Under the pieces are notes generated by a model. That model saw nothing but the letters and a program-made list of their open reading frames with translations. It was not told the origin of the DNA and did no database searches. From positions 15,816,501 to 15,880,500 of the forward strand of contig JAZHRO010000073.1 in the NCBI GenBank assembly GCA_037157565.1: a DNA stretch of 64,000 nt, in the 5' to 3' direction. Made by a program: the position numbers and the translations under genes. Shown here one piece after another: positions 22,458 to 33,327 of the stretch. Source of the DNA: Thalassia testudinum (Eukaryota; Streptophyta; Magnoliopsida; Alismatales; Hydrocharitaceae). The first letter of the stretch is position 1, and every line of letters begins with the position of its first letter.

Positions 22458-25154
22458 TGAAATGGTTTGAGGGTTTGTTATAACGTTGTAGTAAAGCCGG
22501 TTATTACCAACATTTCAAATATAAATTTTTTACTCGGAAAATAAAAGAGTTCCCGAAGTCGAACTTAGGGAGCAAGTCGTATTCTAGAGATATACATGTT
22601 TCTTTTACAAAATAAAGAAAGAGAGAGGGAAAGAATTTGTTGTTCTTTTCGTTTTCTCCTCGTGATGTTCTTCTTTCTTTCTTTTCTTCAGATCTCCTTC
22701 TTCTTCTTCGTTCTGCAGAGGTGACGCTCCTCTTCAGATCTCCTTTTTCTTCCTTATGGCTGCAGAGCTTCTACCTTCAGCTACTAAGTCTTCCTTTCTT
22801 CTTCTTTTGCTTTGGCCGTTGCTCTTCTTTTCTTTCTTTCTTCAGCCTGCCTTCTTTCCTGCTCTGGCAGCTGACCTTCCGTCGTCTGACCCGGTGCTTC
22901 GACGACTTAACTATGCATTTGCTACAGTGCAGCTCCTTCTTCTTCCGCGGGTCTTCTTCTTCGCCTGCACACTTCAGAGTTTCTCGTCAGAAGCAAAACC
23001 TACTCTACCCTCCCCCCCCCCGCGTCTCTCTTTCTCTCTGAAACCACTCTTGGGAAAGCTCTCCCAGAGCTACCGGGTAACCGGGTTCGGATCAGGCCCG
23101 GGTCCAGGCCCACCGGCGTGCGTGGTGGGCGAGGAGTGCAGGTCAGTCGAGTCGGGTCGGGTCGGTTCGGGTCAGGTCCGCGGGGCGTGAGCGCGGACGA
23201 GACCGGGTAACTGGGCGGGTGAAGGGGACCTCACCCCGTGTACTGAGGCAGTAAGGCTACTGCACTTTTGCATCTTATGTCGCTGCGGCTCTTCAGGCGT
23301 TTCCGAGGTGGGACTAAACGACCCACCTCAATTGCGCGCCCGCAGCGGGGAATTCAGCAGGAGATGGCAGCGTCACGCGGAGTTTTCTTCCTCAGCTGCG
23401 AACCTGGTGTTTTGCCAAAACTCCTCGCAAGGCCTGGGAGTGAATCTGGGCTTGGCGCTGAGCGTGGCGCGCCTGTAGCTGCAGGCGGAAGCAGGTCCTC
23501 TTGCGCGTCAATGGCGGCGGAGGTCGGGTGGCCTGTCCACAAGAAAACGGCCTCTCGGCCTAATCAGAGAGTGCCAGGAGCTTCGCCAGGGTGCGGCGAA
23601 GCTCGTGTGGGTGGTGGCGAGGCGCGGGGCGGCGTGCGAGGGCTGCCCTAGGTCGGACTGTGGGTCGGAGGATGGGTCTGTTCGGTGGAGTTGCAGAGGG
23701 TGATGTGGGGGAAGTGGTAGGGCGGAGATTGATCAGGGTGAGGAGGCGGAGGTCCTGCGGTGGTTGGCGAGCCGTGTGGGTCACTGAGGTGATGGGAGCG
23801 GCTCGCCGGAGGGTGGTCGGAGACGAAGGGGGTGAAGGTGGTCAGGGTCGGTCGAGGGCTTAATTGACTAAATTGAAAGCGGGGAAAGAAAGAGGAGAAG
23901 AAGGGGAGTAGCTCTAACTTACTTGCAGGGACGAAAGGGGAGGAACAGGGCGACAGTCGTATCGACTGTCGCCGGAGAAGACGATGCTCAGGGAAAGGGG
24001 CGGCGGCGAGCAGAGAGCCGGAGAGGCGCCAGCTGGGTGCGGCGTGGCGCGGGAAGAGCAGGGGAGGAAGTCTCTGCTGCTGGTATTGCGGCAGAGCGAA
24101 GAGGTGGAGGGGGAGGAAACCGCCGGAGCTGGTGAGCGTCTGCCGGAGGAAGAAGAGAAGAAAGTTGGGGATTTTCTCCGTCAGATCCAGGCTGCCCTGG
24201 TCGGTGGAGCAGCGGGGGGTATTTATAGGGATGAAACAGGGAGGAAGGCGGAGGGAGACGACGTGTCTCCCTCGCCGGAGAATGGTCGGAAACACGAACC
24301 CATACCGTCCGTGCGTTCGCACGGCCGGTATGGTGGGCTACAATGACCAGGGGGGTGCCCCTGCGACGGCTGACGACGCAGGGCACCCCCGGTTTACTTG
24401 CTAGGTCCCCCACCTCACCCTGCGCGGCGCCATGCTCCGCGCAAGGTCGCCGGAGCATGGTGCTGGCAGGTTTTTGCAGGAGGGACCTGATTGCAAAGAA
24501 CGAAGGAGAGTTAGGGGACACAATGCGAGGGTTCAAAAGTTGAGGACCAAAGAGTACATATATGAGGACCAAAGTGTAAAGTCGGTCAAGGAGGTTTCTT
24601 CTTAGGCTCAAGTTTTTATACATGACTAATTAGGACCTAAGGAATCTGATGGTGAATTTCATTTTCATATTAAACCTTGTTTGACCGGTCAATTTGCACA
24701 AAAACCCAAATTAAGTTATTAATTGGGCATGGTTCTCAATGTAGGTCAAAATGGGTTCTAAAGGCCAAATTGAAGGTTCTAAACCCTAGAGATTATTTTT
24801 CTATGAATTTTAGAGGGTTTATTCTATTTTTACTTTGCCTCGAACCTTGTGAATTGAAGTGGGTTGTTTTAGGGTTACAGATTTATCATTTAGTTTCTTG
24901 GAATTGCTGTAGCCCTTGCTAGATCATTTCATCCCACTTTTATTCTTATTAAGCTGCTTTGACCTATGTTTGGGCCCTGAATTACCCCGTATGCAGATTA
25001 TACTGGTGAAATTGCATTTTTACCCCTTATGACTTGTTTTCTCCTTAAACTCAGAATTCTCTGAGTTAAGCCTTTCCTTGAGTTATGTAGGAGCTTTTAT
25101 CCTTTGTATTGGGTCAAAATGAGCTAGTTATGGCTCATGATGAGGTTCTCATCA
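22458..25154 (-). repeat. 3' LTR of element B
   Basis: 2,697 bp. On the minus strand it starts TGATGAGAACC. Relative to the 5' LTR it lacks 14 bases close to its 3' end (after TGAAAT on the plus strand) and 3 bases near 22745, which together account for the length difference. A TATA motif lies at 24220-24228. Confidence 0.93.
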
Positions 25155-25166
25155 TACCCCCATGCC
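25155..25166 (-). promoter_or_regulatory. Polypurine tract of element B
   Basis: Read on the minus strand, GGCATGGGGGTA directly precedes the LTR start TGATGAG. Confidence 0.8.
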
Positions 25167-26647
25167 TAGCTTTTGCTAGTCCCTTAGCAAAAACTTAAGG
25201 TTTCAACCCTTGTTCTAGACCATGAAGTTTTTAATAGTTTTAGATAAGTGCCTTTTTTATTTGAGCATAGATTAGGTTAGAATGCTGACCATAGGCCTAA
25301 AAGGTACTCTAGTACCAATCAAGATCCAAATCTGTCTAGCCTTAGCCTCAGTCTTTTAGCAAAGGTTTTTAAGGCCCACAAGAACTAACCTAAGGTTTAT
25401 TGGACTTCGTGGTTAAAGCACCCGTGCTTGAAATGATTTTAGCCCTGGCTCAGTTCGCAGTGCGTTTTGTAAGAGAGAGATAGAAAGTTTTTCTGTTTGG
25501 GGAGTTTTCTCTCTCTTTTTCTTTTTAGTTCTAGCCTAGGATTGGCTTTTCAACACGGTCTGTATCAGATTCCTTGCTCCCATCATCAATCCTCAAGGGT
25601 TCCTGGCGATCGATGCTTCGAGATAGCACCGCCCATGGCAACCCCCGGAACCCTGGCTATTGAGATTTCGAGATAATCCCATCCATGGTATTCCGTGGCC
25701 GAATCCAGACCCTGGCAATTGACACTTCGAGATAATGCCATCCATGGAATCTGAACTAGCAGAGTGCTTACATGCCCCCAGTAGGATATGTAAATATCCT
25801 AAGAGACAAGCACCGAGGAGATGATATTTTGTTACGCATCTTCGAGGGGATTTCCCGCCTCTCTGCGCTGGGAACTCGTCCAAATCAACTTGTGTTGATC
25901 GGCCGCTCCTATTCTAGATGTTCTTTTCAGATTTTTGCGACGCTTCTGCGTGATTCTGATTTTTACGCTTACTGAACCAGGCTGTATGTGAGATTAGGGT
26001 GCTTAAGTTACTGAGTCCCGTAAATCAAAAATTAGTTAACGAGGCCGAATACTCCCTAAGCCTTAGACCTAATACTTCAGCTTTTCATTTTCCTCAACCT
26101 CTTGAGGAGTGTCCAGATCTTAATGGGTACTAAGAGTCTATTCAAGAATGCCTAAGGTTTGCATTCTTTACTAATCTTATTGTGCACTTTTCTTGAATGA
26201 GGTCTAGAGCTTAGGTTAATTCCTTAGTTCCTTACTAATGACTATCACTTTTTCTCATAATTTTGTGCTCCTTTTTCATTTTGTTTCTTTTCTCCTTCAC
26301 AAAATTTTCTTCTCCTCTTTTCCTCTTATTCTTTTTCGAAAATTTTTTTTTTTAATTTTTATGGTGTTTTTGGCATATGTGAATTTTTTTGTTTGAAACC
26401 TTTTCTTACAAGTTTTTGTACTTTCATACCCCCCCATGCCTAAGATTTGCAATGTCCTCATTGTAACCTAGGGGGTCTTAGTTCATTCCTTAAGACAGAA
26501 ATTTGGGTGAGTGAATAGGTCGGGTTGAATTTTTGCGGACGATTTCAAATCCCAAATGCAAACATCTGAGTTGGGGTCGGTTGTCTACAAGGGTGAACTT
26601 CGAGTGCTGAAAGGTGTCAGAACAAGTTTCAGGTTTTCAAAGAGAAT
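25167..26647 (-). other. 3' non-coding region of element B
   Basis: About 1.5 kb between pol and the 3' LTR. I find no envelope-like or other credible ORF. It contains the upstream polypurine-like tract (26425-26440) and T-rich, C-rich runs. Its partner in E (58617-60152) is recognisably related, including a series of near repeats around 25600-25760 with ATGG and CTTCGAGATA motifs. Confidence 0.75.
26425..26440 (-). promoter_or_regulatory. Upstream polypurine-like tract (element B)
   Basis: Minus-strand GGCATGGGGGGGTATG lies about 1.3 kb upstream of the LTR-adjacent tract and closely resembles it. Confidence 0.55.
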
Positions 26648-26675
26648 GACGGGCTGCCTCCCGTTAAGCGCTGAG
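26648..26675 (-). promoter_or_regulatory. Conserved post-pol box (element B)
   Basis: Minus-strand GCGCTTAACGGGAGGCAGCC begins about 30 bases after the pol stop. It matches the box in A, C, D and E despite divergence of the surrounding sequence. Confidence 0.6.
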
Positions 26676-26704
26676 TTTTACGCCATCGGCTGGGCGCAAT
26701 AAGC

Positions 26705-28687
26705 TCAAGGGGAAAGGAGGATATAAGATGCCTCAGCCAAATCAGTAGAAGTTACATCAATGAACGGCTTGAGTCTCTGACCGTTCACGATGAAAGGTTC
26801 AGAATCGTGGCTGAGTGGACTGATTTCGATTGCTCCATTTCCAAAAACCTGTCGGACCAAATATGGTCCGACCCACTTAGATCTCAGTTTTCCTGGGAAG
26901 AGTTTGAGTCGGGCATCGAAGAGTAGGACCTTTTGACCAGGATGAAAGATCTTTCTCGAGATGTGTTTGTCGTGGAAGGCTTTAACCCGCTCCTTGTAGA
27001 TTTGCGAGTTCTCGTACGCGTCTATGCGTAATTCATCGATCTCGCTGATTTGGAGTTTTCTGTGGGTCCCAGCCTTAGAAAGATCCAGATTACAGTTCCA
27101 TACTGCCCAATAGGCTTTATGCTCCAGTTCGACGGGAAGGTGGCATGCCTTTCCGTACACCAATCTAAAGGGAGACATGCCCAATTGGGTCTTGTGGGCG
27201 GTCCTATAGGCCCACAATGCTTCCGGAAGTCGGGACGACCAGTCCTTCCTGTCAGGTCGAACAGTGACTTGCAGGATTTTCTTGATCTCCCGATTAGACA
27301 ACTCAGCTAGACCATTAGTTTGGGGGTGGTAAGGAGTAGAGATTCGGTGAGACACCCCGTATTTGGTCATCAGTGACCTAAACTGAGCATTTGTGAAATG
27401 GGTCCCCCCATCAGAGATTATTGCACGAGGAATCCCGAACCTTGAGAAAATGTGTTGATGAATGAATTTGAGAACGATTTTGTGATCACAGGTTCGGGTC
27501 GGTATGGCTTCGATCCATTTGGACACGTAGTCCACAGCCAACAGAATGTATTCGAAACCATCCGAAACAGGAAAGGGGCCCATAAAATCAATCCCCCAAA
27601 CATCAAAGATTTCGCATACTAGAATCGGTTGCATAGGCATCATGTCGCGATGGCTCATGTTGCCCAAAGTCTGGCAACGACTGCATGCCTTGCAATGCCT
27701 GTATGCGTCTTTGAACAGTGTGGGCCAGTAAAAGCCGCACTGGAGGACTTTTGATGCGGTTTTATGCCCGGCAAAATGGCCACCGCATGCCTGGTCATGG
27801 CAGAAAGAGAGGATATTGTTGACTTCCCCTTCTGGGACACATCTCCGGATGATCTGATCGGCACCTATGCGGAAGAGGTACGGGTCTTCCCAAATGTAAT
27901 ACTTGGCATCGGAGCGTAATTTGTCTTTCTTGGCCTTCGGCCAATCGGACGGGGTCTGATGAGATGCCAAGTAATTTACAATATTAGCAAACCATGGAAG
28001 GCTAGTACCAATAGTCAGCAGGTGCTCATCGGGAAAATGCTCAGTGATGGGTCCGGAAGGGTCAATTATTTCAGAAGGAAGACGGGACAAGTGATCAGCT
28101 ACCACATTTTGTTTTCCCGCTTTATCGCGAATCTCGAGGTCAAATTCTTGCAACAGCAAGATCCATCGGATCAATCGAGGTTTCGCGTCCTTCTTTGCAA
28201 GGAGATGCCTCACAGCCGTGTGATCCGAGTATATGATGACATGGGAACCCAGAAGGTATGATCTGAACTTCTCTAGGGCAAATACTACAGCTAGCAGCTC
28301 TTTCTCAGTAACCGTATAGTTACGCTGAGCCTCATCGAGTGTTTTGCTGGCGTAGTAAATGACCACAGGTTTCTTGTCATTTTTCTGCCCCAAAACCGCT
28401 CCTACAGCGAAGTCGGATGCATCACACATGATCTCAAAGGGTTGAGACCAATCAGGGGACTGTAGGATCGGGGCTTGGGTGACTCGGTCACGCAGGATTT
28501 CAAATGCTTGAGTGCATTCCTTGGAGATTTCGAAGGGAACATCCTTGGAGAGAAGAGTGGTCAGGGGGCGTGCGATTTTTGAAAAATCAGGGAGAAATCG
28601 TTGATAAAAACCGACATGCCCTAAAAAGGATCGGATGTCCCTGATCGAGCTAGGCATAGGAAGGTGAGAAATCAGATTAACCTTAGC
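26705..28687 (-). CDS. pol: Athila RT end, RNase H and integrase (element B), in frame after an internal TGA
   Basis: This continues the gag-pol frame directly after the TGA at 28688-28690; the first ten codons precede the Met at 28657, so a separate start is not needed. It holds the RT thumb/connection ([18 protein letters not shown]) and RNase H with [28 protein letters not shown] and ADHLSRL. Integrase has a complete H..H-C..C zinc module ([12 protein letters not shown] ... CSRCQTLG). The catalytic Asp in WGIDFMGP is near 27587, the Asp in ISDGGTHF is at 27410-27412 and the Glu is at 27302-27304, spaced as D,D35E. A GPY/F module (KWVGPYLV) follows. All catalytic residues are kept. Confidence 0.93.
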   Translation of the reverse strand, partial: AKVNLISHLPMPSSIRDIRSFLGHVGFYQRFLPDFSKIARPLTTLLSKDVPFEISKECTQAFEILRDRVTQAPILQSPDWSQPFEIMCDASDFAVGAVLGQKNDKKPVVIYYASKTLDEAQRNYTVTEKELLAVVFALEKFRSYLLGSHVIIYSDHTAVRHLLAKKDAKPRLIRWILLLQEFDLEIRDKAGKQNVVADHLSRLPSEIIDPSGPITEHFPDEHLLTIGTSLPWFANIVNYLASHQTPSDWPKAKKDKLRSDAKYYIWEDPYLFRIGADQIIRRCVPEGEVNNILSFCHDQACGGHFAGHKTASKVLQCGFYWPTLFKDAYRHCKACSRCQTLGNMSHRDMMPMQPILVCEIFDVWGIDFMGPFPVSDGFEYILLAVDYVSKWIEAIPTRTCDHKIVLKFIHQHIFSRFGIPRAIISDGGTHFTNAQFRSLMTKYGVSHRISTPYHPQTNGLAELSNREIKKILQVTVRPDRKDWSSRLPEALWAYRTAHKTQLGMSPFRLVYGKACHLPVELEHKAYWAVWNCNLDLSKAGTHRKLQISEIDELRIDAYENSQIYKERVKAFHDKHISRKIFHPGQKVLLFDARLKLFPGKLRSKWVGPYLVRQVFGNGAIEISPLSHDSEPFIVNGQRLKPFIDVTSTDLAEASYILLSP

Positions 28688-31600
28688 TCAATCCACTTGG
28701 ATACCTTTCTCCGAAATTGAGTGTCCCAGGACAATTCCCTCAGGCACCATGAAATGGCTCTTTTCCCAGGAAAGAACCAAATTCACGTCGATGCACCGCC
28801 TGAGTATCTGGACCAAGTGTTGGAGGCAATCGTCGAATGTTGCTCCGAAAACTGAAAAGTCATCCATGAAGACTTCCAGATAATCACCTACCATATCTGA
28901 GAATATGGCAAGCATGCATCGCTGAAAAGTAGCGGGTGCATTGCAAAGACCGAAAGGCATCCTTCGGAAAGCGTATGTTCCGAAGGGGCAGGTGAACGTG
29001 GTCTTTTCTTGGTCCTCAGGATGGATTGCCACCTGGTTATAACCGGAGTACCCGTCAAGAAAGCAGAAGAACCTATTTCCCGCTAGTTTTTCGAGAATTT
29101 GATCAATGAAGGGTAGTGGGAAATGATCCTTCTTCGTGGAGGAATTGAGTCGACGGTAATCTATACAGACTCTCCACGAGTTGTCTAATCGGGTAGGAAT
29201 GATTTCTCCGGTCTCAGTCGTTATAGTGGTGAGTCCTGCCTTCTTGGGCACGACCTGAATTGGGCTCACCCAACGACTATCGGAGATCGGGTAGATGATC
29301 CCGGCATCTAACCACTTGATGATCTCCTTTTTCACGACCTCCTGCAGATTGGGGTTTAAGCGTCTCTGCATTTCACGAGAAGGTCGTGTGCCCTCTTCTG
29401 AATAGATATGATGAGTACAATAAGAGGGACTTATTCCAGTCAAATCATCGAGAGTCCATCCGATGGCTGTTCGATGTTGCTGGAGGACAACAATCAGACT
29501 GGTTTCCTGTTCAGGACTGAGGTTGGAATTGATGATCACAGGAAGGGTCTGATTAGAACCCAAAAAGATGTATTTTAAGTGAGCAGGAAGGGGTTTCAGT
29601 TCGAGGATGGGGTTTTCAGCAGCAGCGGGTGGTTCAGTATAGATGTGAGGTTCAAGGGTGGGAGTTACTGGATTGTTCACATCTGGGTTTGACTCCTCTG
29701 TTTGTGGGTCAAGATCCTTCTGTGGTTGATGAGGCATACTCAAGTCATTCTGGAGGTGTGATTCATCAACCAGAGTCTTGATGTCACAAATTTGCTTGAT
29801 GACGCCGCAATTAATTCCTTGTTGGGCCTTAAATATATCAATTTTCAGTGTTTGATCTCCAAACTTAAGCTCTATTTGGCCCTCCTCACAGCTGATGTTG
29901 GCTCTAGCAGTAGCCAAGAAAGGTCTCCCTAGAATGATTGGTGTATCCCTAGGGTTCTCAGGTGCATCCATGTCTAAGACTATAAAGTCAACTGGAAAAT
30001 AGAAATCCCGCACTCTCACGATAACATCCTCGAGAATCCCTTTTGGTGACTTTATAGATCGATCTGCTAATTGTAATGTCACCTCGGTTGGTTTCAGCTC
30101 AGATTCTTCTAGATGGTCCAGTAAGGATGTGGGTATCAGATTTATAGATGCACCCAAGTCTAACAATGCTCTATCAAATTGGGTACCACCTATCTTACAG
30201 GAGATCAGGGGAGTTCCAGGATCTTTTGCCTTGGGCGGGAGTCTACTAAGGATTACAGAGCTGGCTTGCTCTGACAGAACAATTGGGCTCCCTCCCTTGG
30301 TTCGCGGCTTACACTGGGGTGTACATAAATTCTTTAGAAATCGTGCGTAAGCTGGTACGTGGCGGATTGCATCCATCAAGGGGATGTTTATGTGGACCTG
30401 CTCAAAGAGCTTGACCAGGTCCTCCTCAGGGGCCACGGGTTTGGTGGTCTTCTTTCCCTTGGTCAGGGCCTCGGGAAACGGGATCTTGGTTGGTTCCTCT
30501 AGGATAGGTCCAGGTTGTGGATCTGGAACAGTGGTACCTTGGATAACTATCCTAGGGTCATGGTTATCAGGCTGGGAGTGGTTTGGATAATGCGGGTCTT
30601 GAGTTGTCTTACCACTACGTGTTGTTACAGAATTTAATCCGGCCTGATTTTGGTTTGGGTTTGGTAGGAGGGGTGGCTGCTGCTGAAATCCCGCACGAGA
30701 AGTTGAGGCATCCATCTCGTCTGGAGATGGAGCAGTGGGGGCCTGATAAATCCATTGAGCGTGGCCTAAATTTGGATTCATAACGCGCTTCTGGGTTGGC
30801 ACGTTATTTGGGTTAGGAAGGGGTTGGGAAGGGAGTGTGCCTGGCTGGCGAGAATTTGCCAACTGGGCCAGTTGAGTTTTAACTTCAGTAAGCTCGTCCT
30901 TGTGCTGTTTTTGAATGGCCGCATTCGATTTTTGAATGTCAGCCAGAGTCTGAAGGATTAAGGACATTTGATCTTGATTTGGCCCTGATGGATAAGTAGG
31001 GTTGGGTCGAGGCTGAGGCGGCTGGTAGTGATGAGAGGGCTGTGGGCGGGACTGAAAAGGTGGTCTTTGGGTTTGGGAATTTCCCGCCCACTGAAAATTG
31101 GGATGGTTTCGCCATCCAGGGTTGTAAGTGTTGGAGAATGGGTCGTTCTGGTTGGCGTTGAGGTCCTCGCAGGTCCGAGGAACCTCCTGAGAATCAGGGA
31201 AAGGAGGAATGGAGTTCCCCCGGCTGGTGAAGAAAGGATCGGATGATCTTCCAGTCCAAGAATTAGATGGGGATGGATATGGATCCATCCCAAGGGAGGA
31301 TCGGTGGAGGATGTTTTGCACAGTCTCCTGTGTGGAAGGAGGTTGTGCAAAGGAGTTACGCGCAGAGGTGGCTCGCTGCAAGTGCTGAGTCAGCTCATCC
31401 ACCTTCTTTTCAATGATTGAGACCTTGTCCAATCGACTGGCCATTAATTCCAGGTCGACTGATGCGGACAGGCCCTGCGTCTCATGTGCTCCCTTAAGAT
31501 TCGTCGCTGCGCGGGTATTCGTCCTGTCGAATAATCCCATGGAGTCATTGTTGATGGAGTTCTCGCACATGTTTTCGAGAATCTCCCATACGGTGTCTTC

Positions 31601-32446
31601 ATGTTGACTCATGATGTTTCCTCCGCAAGTTGCATTGACGAAAAGGCGGATGTCCTCACGGAGTCCCTGGTAAAAAGATTGGACTTGTTCCCATTTAGGA
31701 ACTCCGTGATGGGGGCACTTTCTCATGAGATCCTGAAAACGATCCCATGCCTCATGGAGAGGTTCTCCTGATTGTTGAGTGAAGTGTGTAATCTGATGGC
31801 GCAAGGCGTTGGTCCGACCAATGGGAAAGAACTTTTTCAAAAACTCGGATTGAAGTTCTTCCCAAGTGTTGATCGGCCGGGTCTGAGTTTGATACCAATG
31901 GGCGGCCTTGTCCATAAGAGAAAAGGAGAACATCTTCATGAGAAGAATATCCCGATTTTGCGCATCTGATCCAAAAGTGTGGGCCAGATGCTTTAGCTGT
32001 TTGATGTGCTGGAAGGGATCTTCAGAATTAAGCCCATGGAATTTAGGTATAGCATGAATCATGTTGGGCTTTAGTTCGGAATCAGGTCCTCCAATCGGGA
32101 TTCTGACTCGAGGCTCAATGGCCACCGCAGCAGGATTGTAGTGGTCCCGCATCATAGGACGCTGTGGTGGGTGCACGAAGTTTTGGAAGAGGTCATTGAG
32201 TCGCTGGAGCTGGTGTTCCAGATTATTTTCTTCCTCAACTGGCTGAGCCATGATGGGGGAAGAAGAAGAACTTGGTTCTGAATCAGAAGAGAGAATAATG
32301 TGAGGGTGTTGCTGCACAAACACGGGCGTCGAGGCTTGGCCTTGACGAGAGCGAATTTCTAATGGAGGTCTTAAGGGTGGTCTTAGGGACCTCCTTCCGT
32401 ACATGCACTGTTTGGAAGAGGTAAGTTTAGAAGGTGCTGGACCCAA
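28688..32446 (-). CDS. gag-pol: Athila Gag, protease and reverse transcriptase polyprotein (element B)
   Basis: The longest frame in the window, about 1,250 codons. The start is probably the Met at 32404, which opens with MYGRRS like Gag of element C (MFGRRS), rather than the first Met at 32446. Gag has HWYQTQTRPINTWEEL, FLKKFFPIGRTNALRH and NPGWRNHPNFQW; no zinc knuckle is visible. Protease has LLDLGASINLIP with the catalytic Asp codon at 30158-30160. RT has WRVCIDYRRLN, FLDGYSGYNQVAI and the box VFMDDFSVFG (FMDD at 28859-28870). The frame closes at TGA 28688-28690 between GIQVD and AKVN, most simply an Arg codon CGA changed to TGA. Element E reads on through the same position. Confidence 0.93.
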   Translation of the reverse strand: MGPAPSKLTSSKQCMYGRRSLRPPLRPPLEIRSRQGQASTPVFVQQHPHIILSSDSEPSSSSSPIMAQPVEEENNLEHQLQRLNDLFQNFVHPPQRPMMRDHYNPAAVAIEPRVRIPIGGPDSELKPNMIHAIPKFHGLNSEDPFQHIKQLKHLAHTFGSDAQNRDILLMKMFSFSLMDKAAHWYQTQTRPINTWEELQSEFLKKFFPIGRTNALRHQITHFTQQSGEPLHEAWDRFQDLMRKCPHHGVPKWEQVQSFYQGLREDIRLFVNATCGGNIMSQHEDTVWEILENMCENSINNDSMGLFDRTNTRAATNLKGAHETQGLSASVDLELMASRLDKVSIIEKKVDELTQHLQRATSARNSFAQPPSTQETVQNILHRSSLGMDPYPSPSNSWTGRSSDPFFTSRGNSIPPFPDSQEVPRTCEDLNANQNDPFSNTYNPGWRNHPNFQWAGNSQTQRPPFQSRPQPSHHYQPPQPRPNPTYPSGPNQDQMSLILQTLADIQKSNAAIQKQHKDELTEVKTQLAQLANSRQPGTLPSQPLPNPNNVPTQKRVMNPNLGHAQWIYQAPTAPSPDEMDASTSRAGFQQQPPLLPNPNQNQAGLNSVTTRSGKTTQDPHYPNHSQPDNHDPRIVIQGTTVPDPQPGPILEEPTKIPFPEALTKGKKTTKPVAPEEDLVKLFEQVHINIPLMDAIRHVPAYARFLKNLCTPQCKPRTKGGSPIVLSEQASSVILSRLPPKAKDPGTPLISCKIGGTQFDRALLDLGASINLIPTSLLDHLEESELKPTEVTLQLADRSIKSPKGILEDVIVRVRDFYFPVDFIVLDMDAPENPRDTPIILGRPFLATARANISCEEGQIELKFGDQTLKIDIFKAQQGINCGVIKQICDIKTLVDESHLQNDLSMPHQPQKDLDPQTEESNPDVNNPVTPTLEPHIYTEPPAAAENPILELKPLPAHLKYIFLGSNQTLPVIINSNLSPEQETSLIVVLQQHRTAIGWTLDDLTGISPSYCTHHIYSEEGTRPSREMQRRLNPNLQEVVKKEIIKWLDAGIIYPISDSRWVSPIQVVPKKAGLTTITTETGEIIPTRLDNSWRVCIDYRRLNSSTKKDHFPLPFIDQILEKLAGNRFFCFLDGYSGYNQVAIHPEDQEKTTFTCPFGTYAFRRMPFGLCNAPATFQRCMLAIFSDMVGDYLEVFMDDFSVFGATFDDCLQHLVQILRRCIDVNLVLSWEKSHFMVPEGIVLGHSISEKGIQVD

Positions 32447-33306
32447 TCAAGACACCCAAAAATGTGTTGGGTGACTATAGAGGTGCGGGGCAGATGGACC
32501 CCTTGATCAGAAAGATTGTCCACCTGAGAATTACCTGGGCAGCCAGAGAGGGAGAGTCCCGCGAAGACCCCTACACGGTAGAGCGTCCCCACGGGTTACA
32601 GGGTTTCCCCCACCCGACCTCTCTTGTCACTGCGGTTCCAGGTAGACCAGAATGGGGATCTTGACCTCTTAAGTCTACCAATTTTAAGATCAGGGTGCTT
32701 AAGGTTTTCACTTGAACTTTAGTCTTTTAAGTGCAAAGAGTGACCTAATTTAAGGTTGGTTGACCCAAGGGGTCAACTTTACCTATTGTTTTCTTTAAGA
32801 GCTTTTAGGTCCTGTCTTTTAGGGTTCAAGTGTTTAGAGATCCAATTGTTTTAGATTTTCTTTGAATAGGTATTTTCAGACAAGGGCTTGGGCACACTTC
32901 ATTTGGTTTTCTCAATTCTTGCTTAAGGAGTGTGTCTCTAAATCCCTAGTGTTGGATCCTAGGTTGGCTCTACTTGGTCCAGTTAATTCTTTGTTGGGTA
33001 ATTAGGGCTCAAGCAAGAATGTGTTAGCCCTTAAATACCCTTAATAGTGTGCAGAAATAATGAGTTGAAAACATGCAACTTTTATGGTTACTAAATATGG
33101 AAGACAGGTTAGCCCTATATTGCTTGTTCTGTTCTTTTCTTCCTCTTTAGAGTTTAGGGGTTAATAGTGAGAGGAAAATTTTACCTGTCTTCGGAGTGGT
33201 TGTCGTGTGGTTGCTTGTCTTCTTGAGTTCCTGTAGCTGCACAAAAGAGAGGAGATTATCAGAAATTAAAAGAAACAGGAATGTTTACCTCTAGAATAGC
33301 CGTTGC
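32447..33306 (-). other. 5' leader of element B
   Basis: About 860 bases between the primer site and the gag frame, with no credible ORF. It probably carries packaging signals, but none can be identified by eye. Confidence 0.6.
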
Positions 33307-33324
33307 TCCCCGGCAACGGCGCCA
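33307..33324 (-). promoter_or_regulatory. Primer-binding site, tRNA-Asp (element B)
   Basis: Minus-strand TGGCGCCGTTGCCGGGGA matches the 3' end complement of plant tRNA-Asp, the usual Athila primer. It starts three bases after the LTR end, which fixes that LTR edge at 33328. Confidence 0.9.
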
Positions 33325-33327
33325 AAA

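Noticed and set aside
23648..24322. 224-codon minus-strand frame, repeated at 34535-35209
   Set aside because: Both copies are the same LTR segment of element B. Near-identity reflects LTR duplication, and the frame overlaps the TATA box and other open frames on both strands.
25155..26700. Envelope-like gene in the 3' region of element B
   Set aside because: No frame of useful length with a signal peptide or membrane segment is found. The same holds for A, C, D and E.
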